From Thamnaconus septentrionalis (Eukaryota > Chordata > Actinopteri > Tetraodontiformes > Monacanthidae): a DNA stretch of 64,000 nt. This document shows positions 42,805-53,075 of the stretch, piece after piece. The stretch is taken from NCBI GenBank assembly GCA_009823395.1, contig CM020501.1:636861-700860 (forward strand). The letters are read 5' to 3'. The notes below the pieces were generated by a model. It was not told the origin of the DNA, searched no databases, and saw only the letters and a program-made list of their open reading frames with translations. The translations under genes and the position numbers were made by a program. Within the stretch, counting starts at the first letter, position 1. Each line of letters opens with the position of its first letter.

Positions 42805-43130
42805 ACAAGGCAGAAGATTACTGCGTGGTGTTCTGCATGCTGGAGAGAGATGCCGAGGGCAGCATGATTGAAATGGTAAAGTTGATCATAAGAATTATTC
42901 TAAAAGCATAAGTAGTAAGTAGTTGAGAGTGCTAAATAAATGTTTTTTTTTTATTGAAGTGCAAATTTTCAGTTGCATAGATTTAATGACGTTCACATTT
43001 TCAAATTGTATTGTTTTTATTATTTTTTTGTCTCTCTAGGTGCAGTGTGGGACATGTCTGCGATGGGCTCATTTCCGATGTGTCAACTATACAGATGCTC
43101 ATACAGTTGTAGAAAATGTTTATAGTTAGC
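42805..43130 (+). pseudogene. PHD-like zinc-finger exons of the Ginger1-like gene
   Basis: The exon at 42805-42875 (after CTAG, before GTAAAG) encodes AEDYCVVFCMLERDAEGSMI then EM. The exon at 43040 (after TCTCTCTAG) begins VQCGTCLRWAHFRCVNYTDA and ends at TAG about 43130. Across the splice the pattern C…C…G.MI.C..CL.W.H..C is that of a PHD finger, including the conserved tryptophan two before the histidine. PHD fingers read histone tails; in an integrase protein this could steer insertion, which is inference. The first C..C pair is spaced C-V-V-F-C, one residue longer than usual. Confidence 0.7.
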
Positions 43131-44955
43131 AAATTTCTTTTAATTGCATGTAAAGTTACTGTTGTGTAGTTGTGTTTAAATATGACCTTTTTTCATTCAA
43201 CAGGTGATTCTACTGTTTTCCTTATGAGTTATTAGAACTCATAAGTTTTATTATTTTAGTTTGGGTTGTAGGTGGCTGGTAGTCCTATTTTCGGTTTTGG
43301 TTCATTTGATATGAACTTAGTTTACCTTTTTAGGTTCGGTTAGTTGAAATACGGACAGGGTCCGACAGCCCTATGTGGGTTGGCCTTGTTCTGTGCTTCG
43401 TCTTTTGTTCTGTTTGGCCAGTGCCTACAGTCCTTCATGGTTCCCTGATTTTGTTTTGTTTTTTGTTTGTTTTTTCACCTGTTTTGAGTTGAGTTTTAAT
43501 AAAAAAGAAATTGTTGTTTTCAAACTCAACTGCGGTCTGGTTTCCCCTTTTATAATTTGAAATGTTCTTATACATTATACAAATGTTCTAATACATTATT
43601 TGAAAATCATCTGGAGGAATTTTAACCATCAGAACGTCCTACCTTGCATATATTAGTGTGAAAGCATATTCTGACAACGTCATTTCAATTGTCAGAACGT
43701 ACTGCATACATCTTCGTTTAATTTCAGACAATGTAACTCAATGTTTGAGCATCCAACTTGCAGAAAAAGACAGTTGATAAATACTTTCTTTTTTTTTATC
43801 AATGTAATCTCCATTCTTTTCTTCCGTATTGTTGCTGTTGCTGCTCGCCCTTCTTCTTTTTCTTCTTCTTCTTATTCTTCTAAAACAGCGATGACAAAAA
43901 AATTAAACTGGAAGCGCAGGGTAGGATTTTCTGACAGGGCAGCACAGATCGACAGATCTACTGCATTCCGACGGTAGGACGTTAATCGGACGCAGTCTTT
44001 TTAGTGAGCCGCGCCAGAAGAACCAGTATTCTGAAAAGGGCTGGAATTCCCATCACTCCCGCAGACACTTTTGGTGATTGGACGGCGCTGTCGTCTCAAG
44101 ACAAAGTGCTTCATGTTGCTCATGTGTTGTTGACACCTGGCAGTTGAAGTGGTGGTGTATGTTTTTCAAACAGTTGCCGGCTGCCAGTGGGTGGACGTGC
44201 TCCAGGTGCTTCCTGCACGGTGGCGGCGGTTTTGTGTGTCTTCCGTGGCAAACACTAAATTTTGATAAACAGGCTTCCGCCGCAGCATCGCTATGTGCTA
44301 TGCTACGAGGCAGTTTAGCGAGCGGTGCTAATGAGGCCACGCTCGCTCAGGTGTCAACCTCCCTTCCACCAGGAACCAGAATTAGCAACTCACTAATCAG
44401 CTGCAACAAAACACAGAGGCGGGAAAACTCCACCAATGTATGACCCCACTCACTTCCCCTGGGCCCCACCCACTTCCTTATGGACCCGCCCACTGCGCAC
44501 ACCTGGTGGCTGTGGGGTGATGTTTAATATGTAATGAGCTTTCCCTCTTCCTCTTCCTCCTCCACCTGAGCACGAGGAAGGGCGCCAATGTCGCTCAATG
44601 GTGTGAAAGGCTCAATTTCCTGTCAGCGCTCACTGGTCCTTGAAGGCGGCATGACAGTGAACGCACCACCAACACGTTAGCATCAGCTCTTATCTCGTCA
44701 CCAACTCCCCTCAGTCCTCTTGTAGGATTTAACCACAGAGCGCCGCTTGGGACAGGAAGCACCTAACTTTACTGGTCCCGCCCACTCGCAGCAGTTGACT
44801 CCGCCCCCTGCTTGGTGAGACGCTGACTAGTTTTCTTTTATTGAAGTTCACTGCGCTTCAGTTTTATCCCAACTTGTCTGGCTCTCCTCCAGAGTGGAGG
44901 CACCTGAATGCACCACAGGTCAGTCTGAGTGTATGTGTGTGTGCAGCCCATCCTC
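43131..44955. other. Gene-free stretch; possible LTR remnant
   Basis: At about 43200-43550 a T-rich run ends in GAGTTTTAATAAAAAAGAAA and CTCAACTGCGGTCTGGTTTC, which resembles the polyadenylation/U5 part of an LTR; weak. A TTC/TTCT run at 43850-43880. The rest (43980-44955) is GC-rich with no gene. Confidence 0.35.
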
Positions 44956-44988
<33 letters not shown>

Positions 44989-45115
44989 ACAGGCTCCTCA
45001 CTGTACAAACTCAGTAGGTCAGGGGCTGAAATTCTACAGTTTAACTTGATTAATAAGCAACTTTTGCTGAGCGAAGCCCAACAGGAAGCAGATTTTTGGC
45101 CGCAGTTCAGTTGCA

Positions 45116-45168
<53 letters not shown>

Positions 45169-45381
45169 CACAGTTCACAGCAGGCAGCTGACAACATATG
45201 ATTAGTGGAGAAGTGGCAGAAGTGATCAGCAGCTGGAGCAGATCAATAGAGCTGATCGGCCTCCAGACGGACTGGATGGAGCCGCAGCAGCAACAGCAGC
45301 AGCAGCAGCAGCAGCAGCTCCATCCTCAGCTGGAGCTCTCGCTCCCTCTCTCTCTTTTCACACACACACACACACACACAC
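44956..45381. repeat. Microsatellite cluster: CA, GT, CAG, CA
   Basis: (CA)n 44956-44980, (GT)n 45120-45167, (CAG)n 45283-45318 and (CA)n 45360-45381. Confidence 0.9.
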
Positions 45382-45706
45382 AGCCTCTCGCCCACTCACT
45401 GGGGGTGGGGTGGAGGAGTTGATGTTGATGGCCGGGGGTGAGTGCTGACCTTTGACCTCTCCAGACTCCCGGGGGGCAGGTGTAAACGCCTCCAGAAGGA
45501 ACACTTTTCCCTCCTCACATCTCGTCGTTTCATCACTTATTGCCCGCCCACCGACCTTCCCACCCCCTGCCACCACCCCAATCTCCACCCCTCCCCCTCC
45601 TCAGACTTCCCTGACCACCACCTCACCTTTCGGTAGAGGTGGGTGGGGAGGTGTGGGGTTGTCTTCCAGGTGAGACCGCCTGACAGGACCACCTCCTGTT
45701 GAACTG
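45382..45706. other. Gene-free stretch
   Basis: C-rich sequence at 45540-45625. No gene. Confidence 0.4.
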
Positions 45707-47611
45707 GGGCCTCATGCATAAAAACGTGCGTGGATTTCATCCTAAAACCTGATGTACGTTCAAATCTAGAAAACTACATTTGACCCAAAAAATCCAGATG
45801 TTAAAAACGCTGCAAACGCACAAATCCATGCGTCTTTCCTTTGAACATCCCAATCATCGTGGAATTGATCGCACATGAATGCGCGCCCCGCTCCTCCCTC
45901 AGAACGCCTCCATATGCATATGCATATCTATAGAAAATGACTTTGCAGATTGGAATTTCTTTCGTTCCACAGTCGATCCTAGCATGAAAAAGAAAAACTT
46001 CATTGACTATAAGCTGGAAACACTTCGAAACGAAGTAAACCCATGAAAAGATGTAAATATCTCCGCAGACAGAGTTAATTAATGGGCTTCATCATATCTC
46101 CATTCTCCGCAGCGCTCCGTCATCAGCCACGTCTTTCAAGGAAAGCCACAGTCACCCAGGTCGATTAAACAAAAGCGTATTAGAATCGACTTTATGTGTA
46201 AAATGTATTATTGGCTTCCATTGAGTAATTTCACATGTGACCAACATGGATCGCACTATGAGAATCAAGTCGCTAAACATTACGCACGTCTTTTACTGAC
46301 GTACTTAGGGCTGCTGAACACAAAGAAATACGAGGGCTTTTTTAAAAAAGTTCTAAATTTGTAGTTTGACCCCACAAAGAACAGCACCTGTCTTATTTAA
46401 AACCACAAGTAATTAATCACAGTGTGAAGAGATGAGACACATGATGTCAGTGCGCGTCCAGGGAGTTTTTATTTATTTATGTTCAAAGGAAAAATAATAT
46501 TGTCAATATGTTTCAAATAAAGCTAACAGCTACACGCGATTAATTGTTTTCAGACCTTGTTATCATAAAATGCCTAAAGGTAACAGGCAACAACAAGCGC
46601 CTCTTTTTTTGTTCATAGACAAAATATTGGCAGAAAAACAGAGGAAATGGCGTTACAAAATTCTAGGCGGTAATATGGAAGCAAAATACAAATAAAATAA
46701 TAAAAGAAAAAAAAGAAAAAGAAAAAAGATTGGGAATATGATTTTTTTCACACAGCCTTCATTTTTAGTCACCAACCATTGAGCACCATGCAGCTGGAGA
46801 CCGCCTTCACTCGATCATGCGCTGAAGCAGCCCTCATATATATATAAGTCAGTTACATGCAGCACCACTGATGATCGGCACTGATGATATTAAACGCTTA
46901 CGCTGCCGTTTTTTTTTTTCCCCGTGTCATGGCGCCTTTATGGCAATGTGTGTGCACTCCATAGCTTATTGCTGATTACGTTTGGAAATCACCTTCTCGC
47001 TGCAAATTGTGCTTTAATTTAATTTAATCCTGATCAACTGCAGTGTCCGGGGATTTGATCTACCTGGTTGACACATGGATGAGTCCGTTCCACACAGCTG
47101 GCATGGTTGGACTGAGGTTCGACTTGCACCGGTGTGTCTGCCAGCTCTCAGTAGAAGGTCCCTGTTGCAGAAACCCCAGCGTGGTTAGTCACTGTTGGCA
47201 TCGCAGTTCCTTATCTGTGAGGGCTTCTTGAAGAACCACCCTTCAGAACCTGAAACGGCTGAGGAGGTCCTCTCATAATTCTTTGTCAGCAAACTGCTCT
47301 GTTCACCATGTCCTCCAAAAGTGCCCATGCTGCCGTTGTTAGCTTTATTTTCAACGCCTCTGTGCACGCATGATTTTGTCATGATCGCCGTAAATGAATG
47401 TGTTGTTCATCAAAGCCTATTTGAAATCGCATCAGTAATTGTTTCCCAACACAACCATTAAGTGTCGCCAACGGACAGACACGTACGTATGCAAGTCAGA
47501 GACTTGACGTGAAGCATTTCCACAGTCAAATAATTGTTTTTTAATCCATGAAAGTAAAAAACGGGCGTACAACGAGTTTTTGTGTATATGTACCTTTTAT
47601 GCATGAGGCCG
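45707..47611 (-). mobile_element. PIF/Harbinger element with decayed nuclease
   Basis: TIRs GGGCCTCATGCATAAAA (45707) and TTTTATGCATGAGGCCG (ending 47611). Flanks CTG and CAG, a possible CWG 3-bp duplication. The minus strand holds HARBI1-like remains. Length 1905 bp, shorter than an intact two-gene Harbinger. The Myb-like partner gene was not recognised. Confidence 0.75.
46915..47382 (-). pseudogene. HARBI1-like Harbinger nuclease remnant
   Basis: Minus-strand reading across frames gives LTTLGFLQQGPSTESWQTHR, then SNLSPTMPAVWNGLIHVSTR, matching the 'L.TLGFLA.GTFQ…ISQPTLSR.MPAVW..I.…' block of Harbinger nucleases. After a stop and frame change comes MECTHIAIKAP, the 'IGAI(D/E)CTH..I.AP' block that carries the first acidic catalytic residue of the DDE nuclease. 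The part upstream (ERTSSAVSGSEGWFFKKPSQ, 47382-47185) would be the N-terminus. Further catalytic blocks were not found. Multiple stops show the copy is dead. Confidence 0.7.
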
Positions 47612-47947
47612 CAGGTCTTCACCTACAAGCAGAAGATGAAAGAGGAGACAGAGGAGATTACACCGAGACTAGGAATCAATCAGAACATCATCCCCACCAG
47701 GCAACACTGACACAGTGACATTGTGCTCATGTGATACAGAGAAAATGAACATGGACGTGTTTACAGCAGCTAAACATGGACAGTCAGCAGGAAGAACAAA
47801 AAAAGAACTTCTTTCAATCTTCACAAGGCTCACTGAGTCACATTCGATTGTGTGTGTGTGTGTGTGCGTGTGTGTGTTAGTGTGTGCGTGTGCGCCATAC
47901 GCTGCTGCTTTTTCAGCCTGGCTGGCCACACAGCTTATTTGCATTAC

Positions 47948-48004
<57 letters not shown>

Positions 48005-48224
48005 TGAGAGTGTGAGTGTTCCATCCATGTAGTCCGTTGCTAATCAGAGTTGGCGCACCGCTCTGCCCGTCCACACTGTGAAGAAATGTAGATAATGGCG
48101 TCACAGAGGGACAGTGGGTAAACTCGACTGTGTGTGTGTGTGTATGTGGCCCCTCCTGACTTGGTGAGGTGCTACTGACCCCTATGGGCCGAATGTTTCA
48201 GTGAGGAACACACAGACACACACA
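47612..48224. repeat. Gene-free stretch with facing GT microsatellites
   Basis: GT with GCGT at 47849-47892, (GT)n at 47950-47998 and a GAGTGAGAGTG tail. Nothing else recognised. Confidence 0.7.
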
Positions 48225-48530
48225 CATCTAAAATATTGGCGTATATACTGTAGTCTATGCCTATCTATATATAAGATTTGGGGAACTATATATATATTTC
48301 AGGCTTTTCAGAGAGGAAACTTTCACTCAGAAGAAACACTTTGACAGACAGAAACTGCGCCTGGTTTTGGCTGGCGGTGTCTCCATCTGTCAAACTTCTA
48401 TTTGCATAGAAGGGGGCGTGTCCTTTTGCACGTAATAACTAATTTAAATACATTCAAATAAGTCTGCCGCAGCCCTGCCGCTACCTGCGCCTCGGCGCAT
48501 TTTCCGCCGATTTGGTTATGAGGGGTGGGC
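48225..48530 (-). mobile_element. Non-autonomous DNA transposon, family A copy 3, reverse orientation
   Basis: Read on the minus strand it matches 34860-35030: AGCCAAAACCAGGCGCAGTT, GAAAGTTTCCTCTCTGAAAA then GCCTGAAATATATATA. The terminal inverted repeats are not clear, so limits are approximate. Confidence 0.65.
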
Positions 48531-49013
48531 AGTGTGGGTCGTTGTGTGTTAACCTCCAACACGGCCAGTCAGTGAGTCTGCTAATCAGTCAGCTGATCAG
48601 TCGGCTGACACAACCGCGTTGCCACGGTGACCAGGTGGAGAATGTGGAGGAAGGCCTCGTCCTCGTGATGGACGGATGGAAAACTGTCCTGAGTTGCAGA
48701 AAACACACACACACACACACACACAGAGCAGCACAGTGTGTGTGTTGTCTGGTGCTGCCCTCATGGCAGCTCTGACAGTGAGTTCTGTACCCCCGGCTCA
48801 CTGCGTGTCCATCAATCGGTGCGTGCCCTCACCTGCACCTGTTTGTTGTGTTTTTGCATGCATGTGTGTGTGCGTGTGTGTGTGTGTGCCTGGCTAACGA
48901 GGGTCCCGAGTCCATATGTGACTTCCTCATTAAGGAGCCCACATGACAAGGACAGAGGCGTTGGCCGCTGGCCCAAAGTCGGCCTGACACCACCAACTCC
49001 CAGACGGCCTCCA

Positions 49014-49016
<3 letters not shown>
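48531..49016. other. Gene-free stretch with short CA/GT arrays
   Basis: (CA)n 48702-48724 facing a GT run at about 48736-48744, and interrupted GT at 48864-48888. No gene. Confidence 0.45.

Positions 49017-49089
<73 letters not shown>
49017..49089. repeat. (GT)n microsatellite, about 72 bp
   Basis: Longest uninterrupted GT run among several. Confidence 0.95.
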
Positions 49090-49571
49090 AATCGCAGATG
49101 CCCTGACCATGTGGCCCCCTGTTATCTGCCTCAGTCCGGACCACTAATTACAGGACGGCTCTGTCCCTCCCGACTCGTTCTGGGTCTTTTTGAAGTGGTA
49201 ATGCCCTCGGAGGCTCCTCATTGGGCCATTAGTCACATCCGGGGCATCTCATTGGTGCTGCTCTGGGTGACCAGATAACACTGAAACTTGAGTGAGGGGG
49301 AAGCGTGGATGCGTGGCTAGCGGCTCTGACAATCATCCGCACACACGCAGATTCTGGTGCGGCAGATCTCCACCACGGCAATGAAGGCGGAGCCACGGAG
49401 GTCTAGTCCAGCTGATTGACAGTTTGCGTTCATGGAAAGTGGATTGAGATCAGACTGATGCGTGACCGATCCAGGGGATGCTTGACTAAAACCCCTGTCC
49501 TGGCTCTGCTTCTGCATCCAAGCGCCATTTTTTACTTCTGAGGTGTAAACAAGAAGTTGCTGGCATCAGAT
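49090..49571. other. Gene-free stretch
   Basis: No gene; AT-rich words CACTAATTACAGG (49141) and CCATTAGTCACATCC (49225) occur in otherwise GC-rich DNA. Confidence 0.35.
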
Positions 49572-49795
49572 GGTCCCCAGGGGGCTCCAGGAGGGGCCAG
49601 CAGGGAGTTCTAGGGGCCACCAGGAGGTGCCTCTAGGGGCCACCAGGGGGGTCCAGGGGCCACCAGGGGCCACCAGGGGGCCACCAGGAGACTCCAGGTT
49701 TGGCCTCCAGTGGTCACAAAGAGGCGCCACCAGGTGCCTCCAGGGGCCCTGGGGGCCACCAGGGGGCTCCAGGATGGGCCACCAGGGGGATTAAG
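49572..49795 (+). repeat. CCACCAGGGGGC-type minisatellite resembling CTCF sites
   Basis: Irregular tandem array of GGGGCCACCAGG words. Two sites fit the CTCF core CCASYAGRKGGC fully (49670-49681 and 49756-49767). Others (49640-49651, 49779-49790) miss by one base. All point the same way. Binding is inference; the repeat is seen. Confidence 0.7.
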
Positions 49796-50339
49796 GTTAA
49801 CAAGCTTACAGCGGATCACTTTCGCTCTAAGCGGATCTCAATGAGCGTCCTGGTGTCAGATTATTTGCCCTGCCCCCAGACAAGGCTTGACCCCAGACAG
49901 TCGTTTGACCTCTGACACCCCCCTTCCCCCATCCTCCCCCACCTATGGGTGTAAACAGACGGTGGGGGGCAGTGAGGATCAGTAGCTGGAGGGTGGTCTG
50001 AGAGAATGACTGACATGACTAGCAGGTCACATGACTAGCAGGAGGGAGCGGGGCTCTGGACGGACTGGTACAGGACCAGCTGCTGCTGATAATGATGATG
50101 GTGATTGGCTCAGTGCTGCAACTCATCAACATAAAGACAGGAAGTGAACTCTGGATGCTGATGCTGATGAGTCACCCAGCAGTTACTGTCTGTCCTCACA
50201 GCTGTCCAATCCTGGGCCAAGGCCCCCTTCCATGGCGAGCAGTGACTCTGCCCCCAGGGGGCGTGTCGTCTTCTTCTAGAGTGATGATGTCATAGGCGCT
50301 CCTCTAACAGGCTCCTCCCACACCTGGTCAGGCCATGAT
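49796..50339. other. Gene-free stretch
   Basis: No gene recognised; C-rich at 49915-49945. Confidence 0.4.
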
Positions 50340-50353
50340 ATCACCATCATCAC

Positions 50354-50406
<53 letters not shown>

Positions 50407-50417
50407 CCACCACCACC
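50340..50417. repeat. (ATC)n trinucleotide microsatellite
   Basis: About 60 bp pure CAT/ATC followed by CAC units. Confidence 0.95.
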
Positions 50418-50459
50418 GCCACCAGCATCATCGCCTACTGGTCAGGTTGATGGTCCCAT

Positions 50460-50557
50460 TCCACCACCTCACTCCGCCCACCCCACCTGACCCCTCCCCA
50501 ACTCACCTGACCCTGCCCACCCCACCTGACCCAGCCCACCTCACCTCACCTCACCTG
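50460..50557. repeat. CACCTGACCC-type short minisatellite
   Basis: Four CACCTG E-box words at 50484, 50504, 50523 and 50552, in CCCCACCTGACCC-like units. Confidence 0.7.
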
Positions 50558-51192
50558 CAAGGGAGGGTGGATGTCACTGTGTTGGATCAACAGGCCTCTC
50601 TGACCAACTGATGACGACGGCGTCCTGATGAGGCTTGGCTCCCCTTCCTGCCACCGGGCTCCATGTGTAATGACACCGGCAAGCAGACAGGGGGCGCCGT
50701 GGAGTGGAGTCACAGCCGACGTCACTGCAGGAGGAAGAAGAATAAACGTGGGGATCGTTCTGAAGTGTTTTCAACCTCAGGTTTTGCTGTTGATCAATCA
50801 GATCAGCAGAAAAGTGATGACATCATTACCGTTCTGAAGCCATTGGATTGAATTATTTTTTGTTCCTGTCACGACTGCAGGGGGCCGTGTCAGATCATTA
50901 GCAGTGGCGGCGACAGACGGCGTTGGCCAGTGTAGGCGGCTGGCAGGAAGTGGCTGCTGGCCGGACCACTTCCTGTTCCTGTGGCTCCCTGAGTGGAGAC
51001 ATGATGCTTCATTATGGACCCCCGACCAGGTGGCGAGAGAGGGGAGGCCGGGGGGAGTCTCCATGGCGACAGTCCAGGGTCGGGGGGGAGGAGGGGGAGA
51101 TGGGCAGGGAAGACAGGGCTCTGTAGGAGGGGTCACGCATGCGGTGACCCTCAAACGCTCGGCAACAGTGAGAAGCAGCATGCGGCCACACA

Positions 51193-51195
<3 letters not shown>
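50558..51195. other. Gene-free stretch
   Basis: GC-rich, with G-runs at 51070-51100. No gene. Confidence 0.4.
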
Positions 51196-51240
<45 letters not shown>

Positions 51241-51367
51241 TTAGCTAGGCTTGGATGCTCTAGCAGCGGCGCAGCGGGAAGCTAAACACACTCGGTCAGG
51301 GGGCGGTGGCAAGCGCCCCCACCCCTCCTCCCCACACACACACAGACACACACATACACACACACAC
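51196..51367. repeat. CA microsatellites
   Basis: (CA)n at 51196-51238 and 51333-51366. Confidence 0.9.
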
Positions 51368-51794
51368 TACCCCCAACTGCAGCAGGAGCAGGCAGCATCA
51401 ATATGTTTGCAGAGCAGCAGGAGGCTGGGGGTGGGGTTGGTTAAGGGACGGAGGAGACAGGTAAACACGCTGGACCCTGATTGGTCGACAGTCCAGCTGG
51501 TGTGTTTTGATCCAGACTGTAAAGTGGCTGCTGGCTGACGGTGGATGACTCCGCCCCCGGTGGCGACTACGCTACCTGCAGCAGGAAGCCCCGCCCACTG
51601 CCTCACCCAGGTGGGTGTATCCGAGTGAAACCACGAAGGCTGTGCGGCCCCGTCCTGTGGCGCCGAGTGGCGCTAATCAGAGCGCTGTCCTGTCCTATTA
51701 GGCGGCGGCGGCGACAGGGACGGGGAGACTAATCAAGGTGAGAGTGTCGGTGACGATGGCAGCTGATTATCATCCCATAATCAGCAGTGTATTG
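51368..51794. other. Gene-free stretch with possible conserved islet
   Basis: At 51672-51790 words such as CGCTAATCAGAGCGCTGTCC and AGCTGATTATCATCCCATAA suggest homeodomain-type sites. A (GGC)n lies at about 51702-51712. Inference only. Confidence 0.3.
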
Positions 51795-52115
51795 TCACCT
51801 CCTACTCCTTTTCCTCCTCCTCATCCACCTCTTCCTCTGTCTCCTTCTCTTCTTTCTCTTCCTCCTCTTCCTTCTCCTCATACTCCTCTCCCTCCTCTTC
51901 ATCCTTTTCCTCTTCCTCCTCCCCATCCTCCTCCTACTACTCCTTCTCCTATTCCTCCTTTTCCCCTTCCTACTCCTCCTCCTCTTTGTCCTCCTCCTCC
52001 CTTTCCACTTTCCCCTCCTCTTCCTCCACCTCCATCTATTCCTCCTCCTCCTCCTCCTCCTCCTCCCCATCCTCCTTCTCCTACTCCTCCTCATCCTCCT
52101 CCTCCTTTCCTCCAT
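51795..52115. repeat. 320-bp polypyrimidine (TCC/CTT) tract
   Basis: Plus strand almost all C and T, like 23161-23612. Poly-Pro/Leu and minus-strand poly-Arg frames are artefacts. Confidence 0.9.
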
Positions 52116-53024
52116 CACATCAAACACTTTGCCACTAGCGCCAGCTGCTCAGCGAGGCTCCGCCCCTGGTCTTGAATTCCGTCTGTAACAAAGAACGAAT
52201 TCCTGCTCGTCTGCTTTCATGTGCAGCACCGCCTCCTCTTCATCCTGTCAACCCCCCCCGCCTCCTCTTCGCCACGCTCATTACCTTGGGTCCGCCGCCG
52301 CTGCCGTCACCGACGCAAATCATAACAGGCACCGGCAACAGCGCTCCCTCAGTAACGGGCTTGTCAATCAGCGACGGCAGCAGAAAGCGATCAGCGGTGG
52401 CGGCTGCGAGGTCAACGGCGCCGATGTTGCTCCTCTTTTCATCCGTCTTCCAGGAAATCAATTTACAGCACATCAGTGGAGTGGGGGGGTGGTAGAGGGG
52501 GGCTCTGAGCCCTGCTGGGAGATTCGTTTAGACACCCTCTAATAAACGTCACTCACTGAGACCACTCCCCCATCCCTCCCGCCCGGCCGCCAGGTGACGG
52601 CCACTCTGCTAATAACTCTTATTTAGGTGGCGATGGCGAGCAATCAGCTGGCTCTGCCCCCCTCCACCCTGCTTTCCAATCAGGGTGCAGGACGCTACTG
52701 CTGCTACTGGAGGGACTTTCCTGCTGCAGCAGCAGCAACTGGTTGGATGGTGTGTCAGTCGGGTGGAGTCAGAGGTCAGAGTGACGTCACGCTGTTGGAG
52801 CAGGTCGCCACCCTTGCTGTGGCCACGCTGGCGGTGGCTCCGCCCCCTCAGGTCTCGGCAGAGCAGATGTCACTCAGCCGCCACCGCCGCCTAGCAGGCG
52901 ACACCCGGCGTGTGAAGATGGCAAGGTGGCTCTCGCCTCCTCCCTGACAGACACCCACCTTCACAAGCCACATGCGCTGGTATTAGCCCCCTCGCTCCTC
53001 CCCCCACAGGCTATTGGCATACTG

Positions 53025-53026
<2 letters not shown>
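52116..53026. other. Gene-free GC-rich stretch
   Basis: CCGCC/CGG-rich words and CAATCAG/AATCAATTTAC words near 52350-52465. No coding exon could be supported. Confidence 0.35.

Positions 53027-53071
<45 letters not shown>
53027..53071. repeat. (GT)n microsatellite
   Basis: About 45 bp. Confidence 0.95.

Positions 53072-53075
<4 letters not shown>

Larger units (their letters stand above)
39040..43130 (+). pseudogene. Spliced Ginger1-like gene remnant: integrase, Ulp1 protease, PHD finger
   Basis: Nine exon-like blocks were recognised by protein resemblance and most have canonical GT/AG borders: to 39160, about 39207-39283, 40239-40412, 40709-41165, 41494-41609, 41700-about 41736, 42410-42518, 42805-42875 and 43040-43130. 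In order they encode an integrase core, an integrase C-terminal GPY-like module, a Ulp1/SENP-like (C48) domain and a PHD-like finger. As I recall, Ginger1 DNA transposons and KRBA2-like genes carry this combination. Decay is clear: stops in the second block, TAG at 40940-40942, and the protease catalytic region is replaced by a LINE. No terminal inverted repeats were found, so a transposon copy and a retired host gene remain alternatives. Confidence 0.7.

Noticed and set aside
51738..52188. 145-codon Pro-rich and Leu-rich frames
   Set aside because: Same cause: (TCC)n tract.
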